From JAUYQR01 sp050632395 (lineage in GTDB: Bacteria > Pseudomonadota > Alphaproteobacteria > Rhodobacterales > Rhodobacteraceae): a DNA stretch of 64,000 bases. Made by a program: the position numbers and the translations under genes. The stretch covers positions 3,038,001 through 3,102,000 of the forward strand of contig NZ_CP192600.1 in the NCBI RefSeq assembly GCF_050632395.1. Reading direction: 5' to 3'. Within the stretch, counting starts at the first letter, position 1, and every line of letters starts with the position of its first letter. Of the stretch, positions 7,857 through 15,978 are shown piece after piece. A model generated the notes under the pieces. That model worked only from the letters and a program-made list of their open reading frames with translations. It ran no database searches and was not told the origin of the DNA.

Positions 7857-9256
7857 TTGCAGATCTCCCCGACTGCGTCCGCAAGTCTGCGGATATCGGC
7901 GGCGCTGTGCACCTCGGTCACGCAGAACAGCGCCGCTTGGCCAAGGCCGAACCCCTCGTCCGAGATATCCTTTCCGCCAAAGATGCCGCGCGCGCGCAGG
8001 GCATCGTTGATCTCGGTCACGGTCTTGCCGGTGCCGTCAAAGGTGACCACAAATTCCTTGAACGTCGTGCCGAACGGCACCCGCACACCCGGCACGGCGG
8101 CCAGCAAACCAGCCGCATATCGCGCGCGCGACACGATCAGGGTGCCAAGCTCGCGAAACCCCTCGGGCCCCAGCAGGCTCATGTAGACCGCCCCCGCAAT
8201 CGCCCAGAGATATGTCGAATTTCCCGTCCAGTCCTTGCCGTTTTCGCGCATGCCGTAGGAATTCTGATGCGCGCAGGCCAGCCCGAACCCGAACTGCCCG
8301 TCTTGCCGGGTTTCCGCGATGGACACCAGAAAACCGTTGTATTCCCGGACATACCGCTCCTCGTCGCGCGACGCGATGAAGCCGCCGACCCCGCCGCCGC
8401 AATGCATGTGTACGCCAAGGGGCTGCGTGGGCCCGACCACGATATCCGCGCCATAATCGCCCGGCGCCATGATCACGCCAAGGCTGACAGGATCGACGCC
8501 CACGATGGTTTCCGCACCGGCCGCCCGCGCTAGCCGTGCGATGTCGGCAGCCCCGGTCTCGATCGTGCCAAGATAGGCCGGGTTCTCGAAGTATACCGCT
8601 GCCACATCCGGCCCCAGTTTGGCGCGCAGGTCGTTCAGGTCCAGCCGCCCGGTAACCGGATCGGCGGCCACAAGCACCACTTCGATGTGGTTTGCCATTG
8701 CGGTCGGCCGGCAATACGTGCGGATCACCGACAGGCGTTCGGGGTCACTGAACGCGGGCACCAGAACGCGGCTGCGCCCGGTGATCCGGGCGGCCATGCG
8801 GACCGCGTGACCTATGGCACAGCCCCAGGAATAGACCGGCAGCTGCACCACATCGAGGTTCAGAAGCGCGCCAAGCTGGCTGGAAAATTCGAACCATGCC
8901 TGATTGCGCCCGTGGTCGGACTGGTACGACCCCCAGACGTTGGTGGCAAACTCGGTGCGCCCCACAATCTCGTCCACCACGGCAGGCACATGGTGCTGCC
9001 AGCAGCCAGCGCCAAGAAAGCTCAGGTAATCTTCGCAGCTCTGGTTCTTGCGCAGCTTGCTCACCAGCTCGCGCTTCAGCTCCAGTTCCGAACTCAGTGC
9101 GGGCGGTAGGTTCAGCGGGGCCTTGCGCAGATGGTCCTGCGGGATTTGCTGAAACACCTCTGCGACCGAAGATGCGCCGATTTCGGCAAGCATCGCCTCA
9201 AGAACGCCGGGTGCCGAGTTTGCCATCCATGGATGTGCCCGTTGTTCGACAGCCAT
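7853..9256 (-). CDS. gcvPA: Glycine dehydrogenase (decarboxylating) subunit 1, GcvPA-like
   Basis: 467 residues matching the N-terminal half of the glycine decarboxylase P-protein: PxSxLELKRELVSKLRKNQ-like start, FLGAGCWQHHVPAVVDEI, and a PLP-transferase fold without the catalytic Lys, which lies in subunit 2. It forms an alpha2beta2 enzyme with the overlapping downstream subunit. GGAG precedes the ATG at 9256. The promoter region carries the GCACAA direct repeat at 9296-9320. No glycine riboswitch fits in the 70-bp upstream gap. Confidence 0.88.
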   Translation of the reverse strand: MAVEQRAHPWMANSAPGVLEAMLAEIGASSVAEVFQQIPQDHLRKAPLNLPPALSSELELKRELVSKLRKNQSCEDYLSFLGAGCWQHHVPAVVDEIVGRTEFATNVWGSYQSDHGRNQAWFEFSSQLGALLNLDVVQLPVYSWGCAIGHAVRMAARITGRSRVLVPAFSDPERLSVIRTYCRPTAMANHIEVVLVAADPVTGRLDLNDLRAKLGPDVAAVYFENPAYLGTIETGAADIARLARAAGAETIVGVDPVSLGVIMAPGDYGADIVVGPTQPLGVHMHCGGGVGGFIASRDEERYVREYNGFLVSIAETRQDGQFGFGLACAHQNSYGMRENGKDWTGNSTYLWAIAGAVYMSLLGPEGFRELGTLIVSRARYAAGLLAAVPGVRVPFGTTFKEFVVTFDGTGKTVTEINDALRARGIFGGKDISDEGFGLGQAALFCVTEVHSAADIRRLADAVGEICK

Positions 9257-9295
9257 TCCGGTTTGCTCCGCAGTTTGCTTGGAATCTCAACTTCA

Positions 9296-9320
9296 GCACA
9301 AAAGTTTGCATATCGCACAA
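9296..9320. promoter_or_regulatory. Direct-repeat operator, copy 2
   Basis: GCACAAAAGTT begins at 9296, identical over 11 bases to the copy at 2171; the second half-site GCACAA begins 19 bp later at 9315. It lies 40 bp upstream of gcvPA, in the 70-bp gap after the ATP-NAD kinase family gene. Confidence 0.62.
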
Positions 9321-9326
9321 AGATGT

Positions 9327-10469
9327 TCAACTTATTCCGATGCGCATCATCGTGAATCTCGCCGCGCCAGTCTGAACCCGCAAGAATCCGGCAAGCTCGG
9401 CGTCCAGTTCCGCGTCGCCGGTATCCACCCAAAGGTGCGGGCTGGACAGGGCCGCAAGCTTGTCTTCAGTTGCCAGAACGCACAGCCCTTCCCGCCCGGC
9501 GCGACGCACAATCGCGGGACTGATCTGCTGATTGCCGCGTCCCAGCACAAAGCCCTGCTGGCCCGTCACCCCCAGCACCAGCCGCACAGGGCCATCCCCT
9601 GCCAGCCGCAGCAATTCTGCGCCGTCAGCATCGCGGGCGACACGCTGCCCGTTGCGAAACGCATCCACGCCCAACAGCGTCGGTACCGCACCCAGCGCGC
9701 GGCTCACCGCTCCCGCGCTGGTCCCCGGGCCGACGACATGCAGCACATCGTCCGGCATCGCCTGCGCCACCTCGGCGGCGGCGGCGGCAAGCGCGGCCGC
9801 ACTGTCTCGGCGTAGCCCACCCTTGGCGGCCTGCATCATCGTACGGGCGATCGGCACTCGCGCCAGCCCGTAAAGCCGCGGCGCGATGTGACCCGCGCGC
9901 AACGCCGCCTCGTCGATGTCCATCACCTCGGCCTCATCCGTCCAGCCGACCCGCTCCGGCGCTCCGACCAGATCAGCCAGCAGATGACCCGCGCGCTCCG
10001 GCGATACCGCAAAGACGCCCGAATGCATCTTTACACCGCACGGGATGCCCAACATCGCGCCACCCTTCGTAAGGCTGGCCAGCACATCGCGCGCCGTGCC
10101 GTCCCCACCGGCAAAGGCCACCAGATCAACCGCACCCATCGCTGCGACAGCCATCTTCGTATCGCGGGCGGTTCCTGTAAGCGGGGGCATTTCCAGAACC
10201 ACAACGCGCAACGCCAGACCCAGCACCCAATCCGCCCCCAGGGTGCCGGGGGCAGCCATGATCTCTGCTCCAGGGTGCATCCGTGCCAGTTGGGCCAGTG
10301 CACGGGCTGTCCGCGCGCCCGCCTGCGGTACCGCGCCACGACGCAGCGCCTCCGCCACGGTGCCCGGCCCATCCGTGCCCTTCAACCCCGCAGACCCGCC
10401 CAACCCAGCCACAGGGTTGACAATCAAGCCGATCCGAAGCGGCCTTGCCCGGCGTTCCGCTGTCGCCAT
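9327..10469 (-). CDS. ATP-NAD kinase family protein (AcoX-like)
   Basis: 380 residues with the diacylglycerol/NAD-kinase-like fold: IGLIVNPVAGLGG at the N-terminus and the GGDGTARD signature of NAD kinases. Length and layout match the AcoX-like group (about 350-380 residues), found beside acetoin and amino acid degradation genes, rather than the roughly 250-290-residue housekeeping NAD kinase. Biochemical role of the group is poorly known. The ATG at 10469 is favoured because VNPVAG follows directly and GGAGG lies 11 bases upstream; a second ATG three codons earlier is possible. It precedes gcvPA on the same strand. Confidence 0.75.
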   Translation of the reverse strand: MATAERRARPLRIGLIVNPVAGLGGSAGLKGTDGPGTVAEALRRGAVPQAGARTARALAQLARMHPGAEIMAAPGTLGADWVLGLALRVVVLEMPPLTGTARDTKMAVAAMGAVDLVAFAGGDGTARDVLASLTKGGAMLGIPCGVKMHSGVFAVSPERAGHLLADLVGAPERVGWTDEAEVMDIDEAALRAGHIAPRLYGLARVPIARTMMQAAKGGLRRDSAAALAAAAAEVAQAMPDDVLHVVGPGTSAGAVSRALGAVPTLLGVDAFRNGQRVARDADGAELLRLAGDGPVRLVLGVTGQQGFVLGRGNQQISPAIVRRAGREGLCVLATEDKLAALSSPHLWVDTGDAELDAELAGFLRVQTGAARFTMMRIGIS

Positions 10470-10671
10470 GTAGGTCATCGCCTCCGTGCTTGCGCCATCC
10501 CAAGGGCAGAACGCCCGCTTCTGCGCAGACTTGCCGACAAGAGCGAATTGAAAGTACCGCGACACCTGATCGTCAAGGCAAATCACATGCCGCAGGGACG
10601 GCCGTACCGAAGCGCGGCCCGCCAGTCCTTGACAGATGCCCACTTAGATGAACCCATAGTCCTGTGAACAC

Positions 10672-10683
10672 TTGTGCGCCAGG
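10672..10683 (-). promoter_or_regulatory. Possible single GCACAA half-site
   Basis: On the minus strand this region reads GCGCACAAGTGTT, close to the first half of the operators at 2171, 9296 and 12857, but no second half-site occurs 19 bp away. It lies between the divergent kinase-family gene (start 10469) and SnoaL-like gene (start 10723). Confidence 0.25.
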
Positions 10684-10722
10684 CGCATTACACAGGCGGA
10701 TCTTCGGGTCAGGGACAAGACG

Positions 10723-11187
10723 ATGGACCAAGGCGCTGCCATCCAAATGTTGCTGAACCGCGTCGCGATAACCGATCTGATCCACGCCTACTGTTTTCAC
10801 TTTGACCGGAACGAACCCGCTGCGGTTGCCGCACTTTTCAGCGCCGATGCGGTTGTCGATTACGGCCCCGAAGTGCCAGATCTGATCGGTGCCCAGGCAA
10901 TCAGCGCAGCCATAGCGTCCGGCCTGACCAAGACCTTCGCCGCTACCAGCCATCACGTGTCGAATGTGACCATCACCTTCGACACACCCGATCAGGCCCA
11001 CAGCATATGCTATCTCTATGCCTGGCACCGCTATCACAACGGCGCGCCGGACGGGGAGTTGTGGGGGCAGTATCACCACAGGTTCGCGCGCGAGCCAGAC
11101 GGCTGGCGGATCTCGTCGCTGGTTCTCAAGGCCGCCGGATCACAGGATTTCCACCGCGCCACCATGCACCCGATCGGGCGCAGATGA
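10723..11187 (+). CDS. SnoaL-like/NTF2-fold protein, copy 1
   Basis: 154 residues of the NTF2-like alpha+beta barrel that includes ring-dioxygenase beta subunits, scytalone dehydratase and BaiE-type dehydratases. Shared features are an N-terminal helix ITDLIHAYCFHFDR, FSADAVVDYGP and the C-terminal GQYHHRF...DGWRISSL strands. His pairs at TSHHVSN could be catalytic or ligand-binding. A paralogue with the same layout lies at 16805. The ATG at 10723 follows AGGGAC. Likely a dehydratase, isomerase or binding protein; no substrate can be named. Confidence 0.75.
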   Translation: MDQGAAIQMLLNRVAITDLIHAYCFHFDRNEPAAVAALFSADAVVDYGPEVPDLIGAQAISAAIASGLTKTFAATSHHVSNVTITFDTPDQAHSICYLYAWHRYHNGAPDGELWGQYHHRFAREPDGWRISSLVLKAAGSQDFHRATMHPIGRR

Positions 11188-11268
11188 AGCGGCGTGTCTT
11201 TTATCCGACCCAATGCACCGCTGCCGCCAGACGGACCAGCAGGCCACCCCAATCGCAAGGACAGCACC

Positions 11269-12744
11269 ATGGCCACCGAACCTGAAACCACTACCCTGAC
11301 GCATGGGTTGCCGCTTCGCCGGCTGATCACCGGTCTGTGGCAGATGGCCGATCAGGAACGCGACGGCCGTCCGTTCGATCTGGATGCCGCAGCCGCAGCG
11401 CTGACTGAATATGCTCGCGCTGGCTTTGACACCTTCGACATGGCCGACCACTACGGCAGCGCCGAAATCGTGGCCGGCATGGTTCATCGCGCCATGCGAA
11501 ATGCAGGAGAAAAGCCCCCGACAATCCTGACGAAATGGTGCCCCCCACCGGGTACAATGACGATGGATGTTGCCCGCGCGGGCGTGGAGACGTCGCTCAG
11601 GCGACTGAACCTCGATACCGTCGATATCCTGCAATTCCATTGGTGGCGCTACGAGTCGCCGGAATATCTGGATGCGCTGATGCATCTGATGCGGCTTCGC
11701 GAGGAAGGGCTGATCCGCGAAATCGGTTTGACCAATTTCGATGCTGCCCACCTGCGCATGGTGATCCGCTACGGCATCGACATCGCTACCAATCAGGTCT
11801 GTTTTTCGCTGCTGGACCGGCGTGCGGCCAACGCCCTATCGGAGGTTGCAATGGCCGAAGGGGTCGGGCTGCTGGCTTTTGGCACGCTGTGCGGTGGCTA
11901 TCTGTCGGATCGCTGGGTCGACCGGCCGGAACCCGACGACATCGCCGACTGGAGCCGGATGAAATACAAGCGATTCATCGACGCAGCGGGCGGCTGGGGT
12001 GCATTTCAGGCCCTGATGGCCACGCTTGCCCCCATTGCCCGCAAGCACGGCGTTTCGGTCTCGAACCTCGCATCGCGCTGGGTGTTGGATCACCCCGCCG
12101 TCGCAGGTACCATCATTGGCGCGCGGCTGGGCGAGGGCGAGCATCGGGCAGACAATCTGCGTGTCTTCGACCTACACCTTGATGCCGAGGACCGCGCCGC
12201 CATCGCGGCCGCAACCGCGGGCCTGACCCCGATTCCGGGCGATTGCGGCGATGAATACCGCAAGCCCCCGTTCCTGACCGCCTCAGGCGACCTGAGCCAC
12301 CACCTTGATGCGCTGCCGCCGGTCTTCCCGGTGTCTGCGCAGCCTGCCCGCCCGGCACGGTCGCGCGCCAGCAGCGGGTCGGTCTGGGAGGCCAAGGCCG
12401 GTTTCAGCCGGGCGGTGCGGGTAGGCGACCGGATCCTGATCAGTGGCACGACTGCCACCGACGCGACCGGTGAGCCAGTCTGCCCCGGTGATGCCGAGGG
12501 GCAGACCGTCTATATCCTGGACAAGATCATTGCCGCCGCTGGGTCGCTCGGGGCCAGACCTGAGGACATCGTGCGAACCCGGATATACTTGAGCAATGCC
12601 GACGATTGGCAATGCGTGTCTGCGGTGCATGCACGCTATTTCGCCGATGTCCGGCCCGCCAACACTCTGGTTGCCGTTGCCTCCCTGATCGGACCTTACG
12701 CGGTGGAGATCGAGGCAGAAGCCGTGGTTGAACCCGACGCATGA
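11269..12744 (+). CDS. Aldo/keto reductase fused to a C-terminal RidA domain
   Basis: 491 residues in two parts. Residues about 1-330 form an aldo-keto reductase barrel: active-site Asp and Tyr in FDMADHYG, Lys in LTKWCPP, and the cofactor pocket near GTIIGARL. Residues about 355-491 match the RidA/YjgF family, with the conserved Arg in VRTRIYLSN and the C-terminal VEIEAEAVV strand. RidA hydrolyses 2-imino acids to 2-oxo acids. Joining this to a carbonyl reductase suggests imine hydrolysis coupled to ketone reduction. No stop or frameshift separates the parts. AAGGAC precedes the ATG. Confidence 0.85.
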   Translation: MATEPETTTLTHGLPLRRLITGLWQMADQERDGRPFDLDAAAAALTEYARAGFDTFDMADHYGSAEIVAGMVHRAMRNAGEKPPTILTKWCPPPGTMTMDVARAGVETSLRRLNLDTVDILQFHWWRYESPEYLDALMHLMRLREEGLIREIGLTNFDAAHLRMVIRYGIDIATNQVCFSLLDRRAANALSEVAMAEGVGLLAFGTLCGGYLSDRWVDRPEPDDIADWSRMKYKRFIDAAGGWGAFQALMATLAPIARKHGVSVSNLASRWVLDHPAVAGTIIGARLGEGEHRADNLRVFDLHLDAEDRAAIAAATAGLTPIPGDCGDEYRKPPFLTASGDLSHHLDALPPVFPVSAQPARPARSRASSGSVWEAKAGFSRAVRVGDRILISGTTATDATGEPVCPGDAEGQTVYILDKIIAAAGSLGARPEDIVRTRIYLSNADDWQCVSAVHARYFADVRPANTLVAVASLIGPYAVEIEAEAVVEPDA

Positions 12745-12856
12745 TGCCCCAGTGCAAGCCACGATTTGCTCCGACAACAGCCCGGAATGCAAAACTGCTT
12801 TCACGAAAGTCGTGATGGCGATTGACAGGACGAAAATTCTACAGGACGCTGACTAC

Positions 12857-12881
12857 GCACAAATGTTCGTTTTGCGCACAA
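12857..12881. promoter_or_regulatory. Direct-repeat operator, copy 3
   Basis: GCACAAATGTT begins at 12857 and GCACAA begins again 19 bp later at 12876, with both copies preceded by CG. It is 83 bp upstream of the ABC binding-protein gene at 12964, in a 219-bp gene-free leader. The match to copies at 2171 and 9296 is 10 of 11 in the first half-site. Confidence 0.62.
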
Positions 12882-12963
12882 CGCCAGAGAGAACTCGAAC
12901 CAACCGAGCCAAGACAACAATCAGCTGCCCCTGATCCGGGAGCTCAATGGGAGAGGACAATCC

Positions 12964-13773
12964 ATGTTCAGAAGAACCCTGCTCACGAGTATTGCCGCAC
13001 TTGCGCTTGCAGCATCTGCCGCATCGGCCGTTCAGGCCCGAAGCCTTGATGACATTCTGACCGCCGGCACGATCCGCATCGGCATCAACCCGAACTTCCC
13101 CAACATGAGCGTGCGCAACGACGCAGGTGAATGGGAGGGTTTCGACATCGAAATCGGCAAGGCGCTCGCTGCAGCAATCGGCGTTGAAGTCGAATGGGTG
13201 CCAACCGAAACGCCGCAGCGCGTGCCTTTCCTGGTTTCCGACCGTATCGACATTTCACTGGGCGCGCTGACCCGCAACGCAGAACGGGCCAAGTTGATCG
13301 ACTTTACCGTGCCCCTGCACACCGAAGTACTGGCGGTCCTGACCACCGAATCGCTCGAAGGCAATGACTGGAAGGAACTGAACCGCGACGGCGTCACGCT
13401 TGCCAACATGCGTGGAAACTGGACGGTCGACTGGACGGCGGAAAACATGCCGGCGGTGAAGGTCGAACTCGTCGACACCATGGCCGACACGGTACGTCTG
13501 GTCGCACAGGGCCGTGCCGATGCAATCGTCGAGAACATCGACTTTTTCATGGCTTTCACCAAGAACTACCCGGACGTGAAGTGGCGCGTGCTGCCCGATC
13601 CGATCGACGTGGCCTATTGCGCGATCGGTGTCAGCCAAGGCAACGAGAACCTTGCCGAAGTGCTGAACATTGCGCTTTTCAATCTGCATTCCTCGGGCAC
13701 CGTCAATGCCCTGTGGGAGCAGTACTACGGCGCTCCGATGTTGCGTAAAGTCGAGCCAACCCCGTACTTCTGA
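12964..13773 (+). CDS. Amino-acid-type ABC transporter substrate-binding protein (family 3)
   Basis: 269 residues with a Sec signal peptide (about residues 1-25, ending ASAVQA) and a family 3 periplasmic binding fold: TIRIGINPNFPNMS, GFDIEIGKALA, WVPTETPQRVPFL and the IDISLGALT hinge. Family members bind amino acids or small amine solutes and deliver them to HisMQ-type permeases, which follow here. First gene of a four-gene importer operon. A hairpin follows the stop and probably keeps the binding protein in excess over the membrane parts. Substrate unknown. Confidence 0.87.
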   Translation: MFRRTLLTSIAALALAASAASAVQARSLDDILTAGTIRIGINPNFPNMSVRNDAGEWEGFDIEIGKALAAAIGVEVEWVPTETPQRVPFLVSDRIDISLGALTRNAERAKLIDFTVPLHTEVLAVLTTESLEGNDWKELNRDGVTLANMRGNWTVDWTAENMPAVKVELVDTMADTVRLVAQGRADAIVENIDFFMAFTKNYPDVKWRVLPDPIDVAYCAIGVSQGNENLAEVLNIALFNLHSSGTVNALWEQYYGAPMLRKVEPTPYF

Positions 13774-13787
13774 CGTACATCAATAAA

Positions 13788-13817
13788 GGCACCCGTGGCC
13801 GAAAGGCGGCGGGTGCC
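13788..13817 (+). promoter_or_regulatory. Intercistronic stem-loop between binding-protein and permease genes
   Basis: GGCACCCG (13788-13795) pairs with CGGGTGCC (13810-13817), with an inner GCC-GAAA-GGC tetraloop hairpin. No T-run follows, so partial termination or mRNA 3'-end protection of the binding-protein transcript is more likely than full termination. Confidence 0.6.
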
Positions 13818-13834
13818 GTTGCGTCAGGGATCAA

Positions 13835-14512
13835 ATGGACTACACATTTCAGTACGGCATCGTTTGGGAAAACCTCGGCGCTCTGCTTCAGGGCGCACTT
13901 CTGACCTTCCAGCTCGGAACGCTGGCCTTCTCGGGCGGGGCTCTGATAGGCCTGCTGTGCGCTGCGATAGTCGCCTATGGCCCATTCATCTTGCGGCTAC
14001 CGGTTCACATCTATGTCGTGGCGGTCACCAACACGCCTGCCCTGATCCAGATCTACTTCCTCTATTACGGGCTGCCCGAATTTGGCATCCGGTGGTCTAG
14101 CGAGGCCTGTCTCATGATCGGCCTGATCCTGAACGCAGGCGCCTATCTGACGCTGATCATGCGCGCGGGGTTTCTGTCTGTGCGCCGGACCGAACTGGAG
14201 GCCGGGCAGGTACTGGGCATGTCGATCCTCCAGCAGATCCGTTACATCGTGGTGCCACATATCGCAAAATCGATCTATCCCGCGCTGGCAAACTTCTTCG
14301 TCGTGATCCTGGTCATGGGCACCTCGATCGGCGCCCTCGTCGGTGTCGACGAGTTGACGGGCCAGGCGATCAACCTGTCGTCGGTGAACTATCGCTGGCT
14401 GGAGTATTTCACCGTTGTGGCCGTGATGTACGTCGTCCTCACCTTTGTCGCCAGCATCGGCCTGGCGCTGTTTGGCCGCTGGGCGTTTCGCGTCCGAGCG
14501 AGGATTTTCTGA
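13835..14512 (+). CDS. Amino-acid-type ABC transporter permease (HisM/HisQ family)
   Basis: 225-residue inner-membrane protein with about five membrane segments. The EAA loop region is ELEAGQVLGMSILQQIRYIVVPH, which contacts the ATPase. Its stop overlaps the start of the second permease gene by one base (TGATG), indicating coupled translation and heterodimer formation with the product of the next gene. Confidence 0.87.
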   Translation: MDYTFQYGIVWENLGALLQGALLTFQLGTLAFSGGALIGLLCAAIVAYGPFILRLPVHIYVVAVTNTPALIQIYFLYYGLPEFGIRWSSEACLMIGLILNAGAYLTLIMRAGFLSVRRTELEAGQVLGMSILQQIRYIVVPHIAKSIYPALANFFVVILVMGTSIGALVGVDELTGQAINLSSVNYRWLEYFTVVAVMYVVLTFVASIGLALFGRWAFRVRARIF

Positions 14513-15225
14513 TGGACCGCCTGTTGGAACAGATTCCACGCTTCTTTACCGCAACCAACATGTCGATGCTGGCCGAAGCGGCCTTCATGACCCTGTCGAT
14601 GACGCTTGTCGGCTGTCTGATCGGGTTCGGGCTCGCCTTCGTATTGGTGTACCTTCGGCAGACGCCAGGGTTATGGGCACTGCCGCTGCGGATCGTCTGC
14701 GTGACCTATGTGGAATTCTTCCGGCGTATCCCATTTCTTGTGATCGTCTATCTGGTGTTGTTCTTCATCCAGACGCTTACCCCCAATGCCTCGCTATTCA
14801 CCATCGCGGTGATCGCTATCTGCCTTTATGCAGTGGCCTATACGGCCGACATCATCCGGGGCGGGCTTGAATCGGTGCCACATACCCAGGTCGAGGCTGC
14901 AACGGCGATGAACTTCTCGCGGTTTCAGACCACCTTCATGGTGGTTCTGCCCCAAGCATGGCCGGTCATCATCCCGCCGGCCATCGCCTTTGCGGTGTCT
15001 TTCATCAAGGACACCGCCCTTGTAAGCCAGATCGGCGTTTTCGAACTGACATTCCGCGCCAAAGAGCTGAACAATCAGGGCTATTCAGGTGCGCTGGTCT
15101 TTGGGACCATCGCGCTTTGCTACTTCATCCTTTCCTTCCCACTTACGCTTCTGGGGCAATATCTGGAGAAACGACTTGCCACACCTCGCGGTCAACGAAG
15201 TGCGCGCAAAGTACGGCGCGCATGA
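14512..15225 (+). CDS. Amino-acid-type ABC transporter permease (second subunit)
   Basis: 237 residues, HisM/GlnP-like, with the EAA-type loop VPHTQVEAATAMNFSRFQ followed by VVLPQAWPVIIPP. Partners the preceding permease. The 3' end (from 15176) is overlapped by the ATPase gene, whose ribosome-binding site GGAG lies inside this gene. Confidence 0.86.
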   Translation: MDRLLEQIPRFFTATNMSMLAEAAFMTLSMTLVGCLIGFGLAFVLVYLRQTPGLWALPLRIVCVTYVEFFRRIPFLVIVYLVLFFIQTLTPNASLFTIAVIAICLYAVAYTADIIRGGLESVPHTQVEAATAMNFSRFQTTFMVVLPQAWPVIIPPAIAFAVSFIKDTALVSQIGVFELTFRAKELNNQGYSGALVFGTIALCYFILSFPLTLLGQYLEKRLATPRGQRSARKVRRA

Positions 15226-15913
15226 AGTCCTTCGCGGCATCAACCTCACCATCGAGAAGGGCGAGATTGCTGCACTGATCGGCCCCTCCGGGTCGGGCAA
15301 ATCCACGGTGCTGCGTGCGCTGGTCGGTCTGACGCCTATCACCTCTGGCGGTGTGGATATCGCCGGCCAAAGCATCAACTACAAAAGTGCTGCCGCCGTG
15401 CGCGGGGCGCGCGACCGGATGGCAATCGTGTTCCAGCAGTACAACCTGTTCCAGAACATGACCGTCATGCGCAACGTCACCCTCGCTCCGACCAAGATAA
15501 AGGGACGCGCCAAGGGCGAGGTCGAGGCCGAAGCCGCGCGGTTGCTGGACCTTGTTGGCTTGGCCCACAAGCACGACGCCTATCCCGACCAGTTGTCGGG
15601 GGGCCAACAGCAGCGAGTTGCGATTGCCCGCGCGCTTGCCCTCAAGCCGCAGATCTTGCTGCTGGACGAGGTGACGTCAGCCCTGGACCCAGAACTGGTG
15701 ACCGAAGTGCTGGACACAATCCGCAGGCTTGCTTCCGAAGGCATGACGATGATCATCGTCAGCCACGAAATGGCCTTCGTGCGCGAGGTTGCAAACAAGG
15801 TGGTCTTCATGGACTCCGGCGAAATCATCGAAACCGGCTCGCCGAAGGAGATGTTTGACAACCCCAAAACCGAACGGGCCCGCGATTTCTTCGGCAAGAT
15901 TCTGCGGCACTGA
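15176..15913 (+). CDS. Amino-acid-type ABC transporter ATP-binding protein
   Basis: 245 residues if started at TTG 15176, which has GGAG seven bases upstream and gives the family N-terminus (LAVNEVRAKYG). No ATG is available nearby. Walker A GPSGSGKST, Q-loop FQQYNLF, signature LSGGQQQR, Walker B ILLLDEVTSALD and the switch His in VSHEMAF are all present. It energises import of the operon substrate. The 50-bp overlap with the upstream permease gene and the rare start codon suggest low or coupled expression. Confidence 0.85.
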   Translation: MPHLAVNEVRAKYGAHEVLRGINLTIEKGEIAALIGPSGSGKSTVLRALVGLTPITSGGVDIAGQSINYKSAAAVRGARDRMAIVFQQYNLFQNMTVMRNVTLAPTKIKGRAKGEVEAEAARLLDLVGLAHKHDAYPDQLSGGQQQRVAIARALALKPQILLLDEVTSALDPELVTEVLDTIRRLASEGMTMIIVSHEMAFVREVANKVVFMDSGEIIETGSPKEMFDNPKTERARDFFGKILRH

Positions 15914-15978
15914 TCCGTGACGACCCGGCCCTGCCGGACCCACGTCGCAACCATTCGATCGACGATGCAGGGTGAAAA

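Noticed and set aside
9257..9326. Glycine riboswitch before gcvPA
   Set aside because: Only 70 bp separate gcvPA from the preceding gene and they hold the direct-repeat operator; no room for one or two glycine aptamers.
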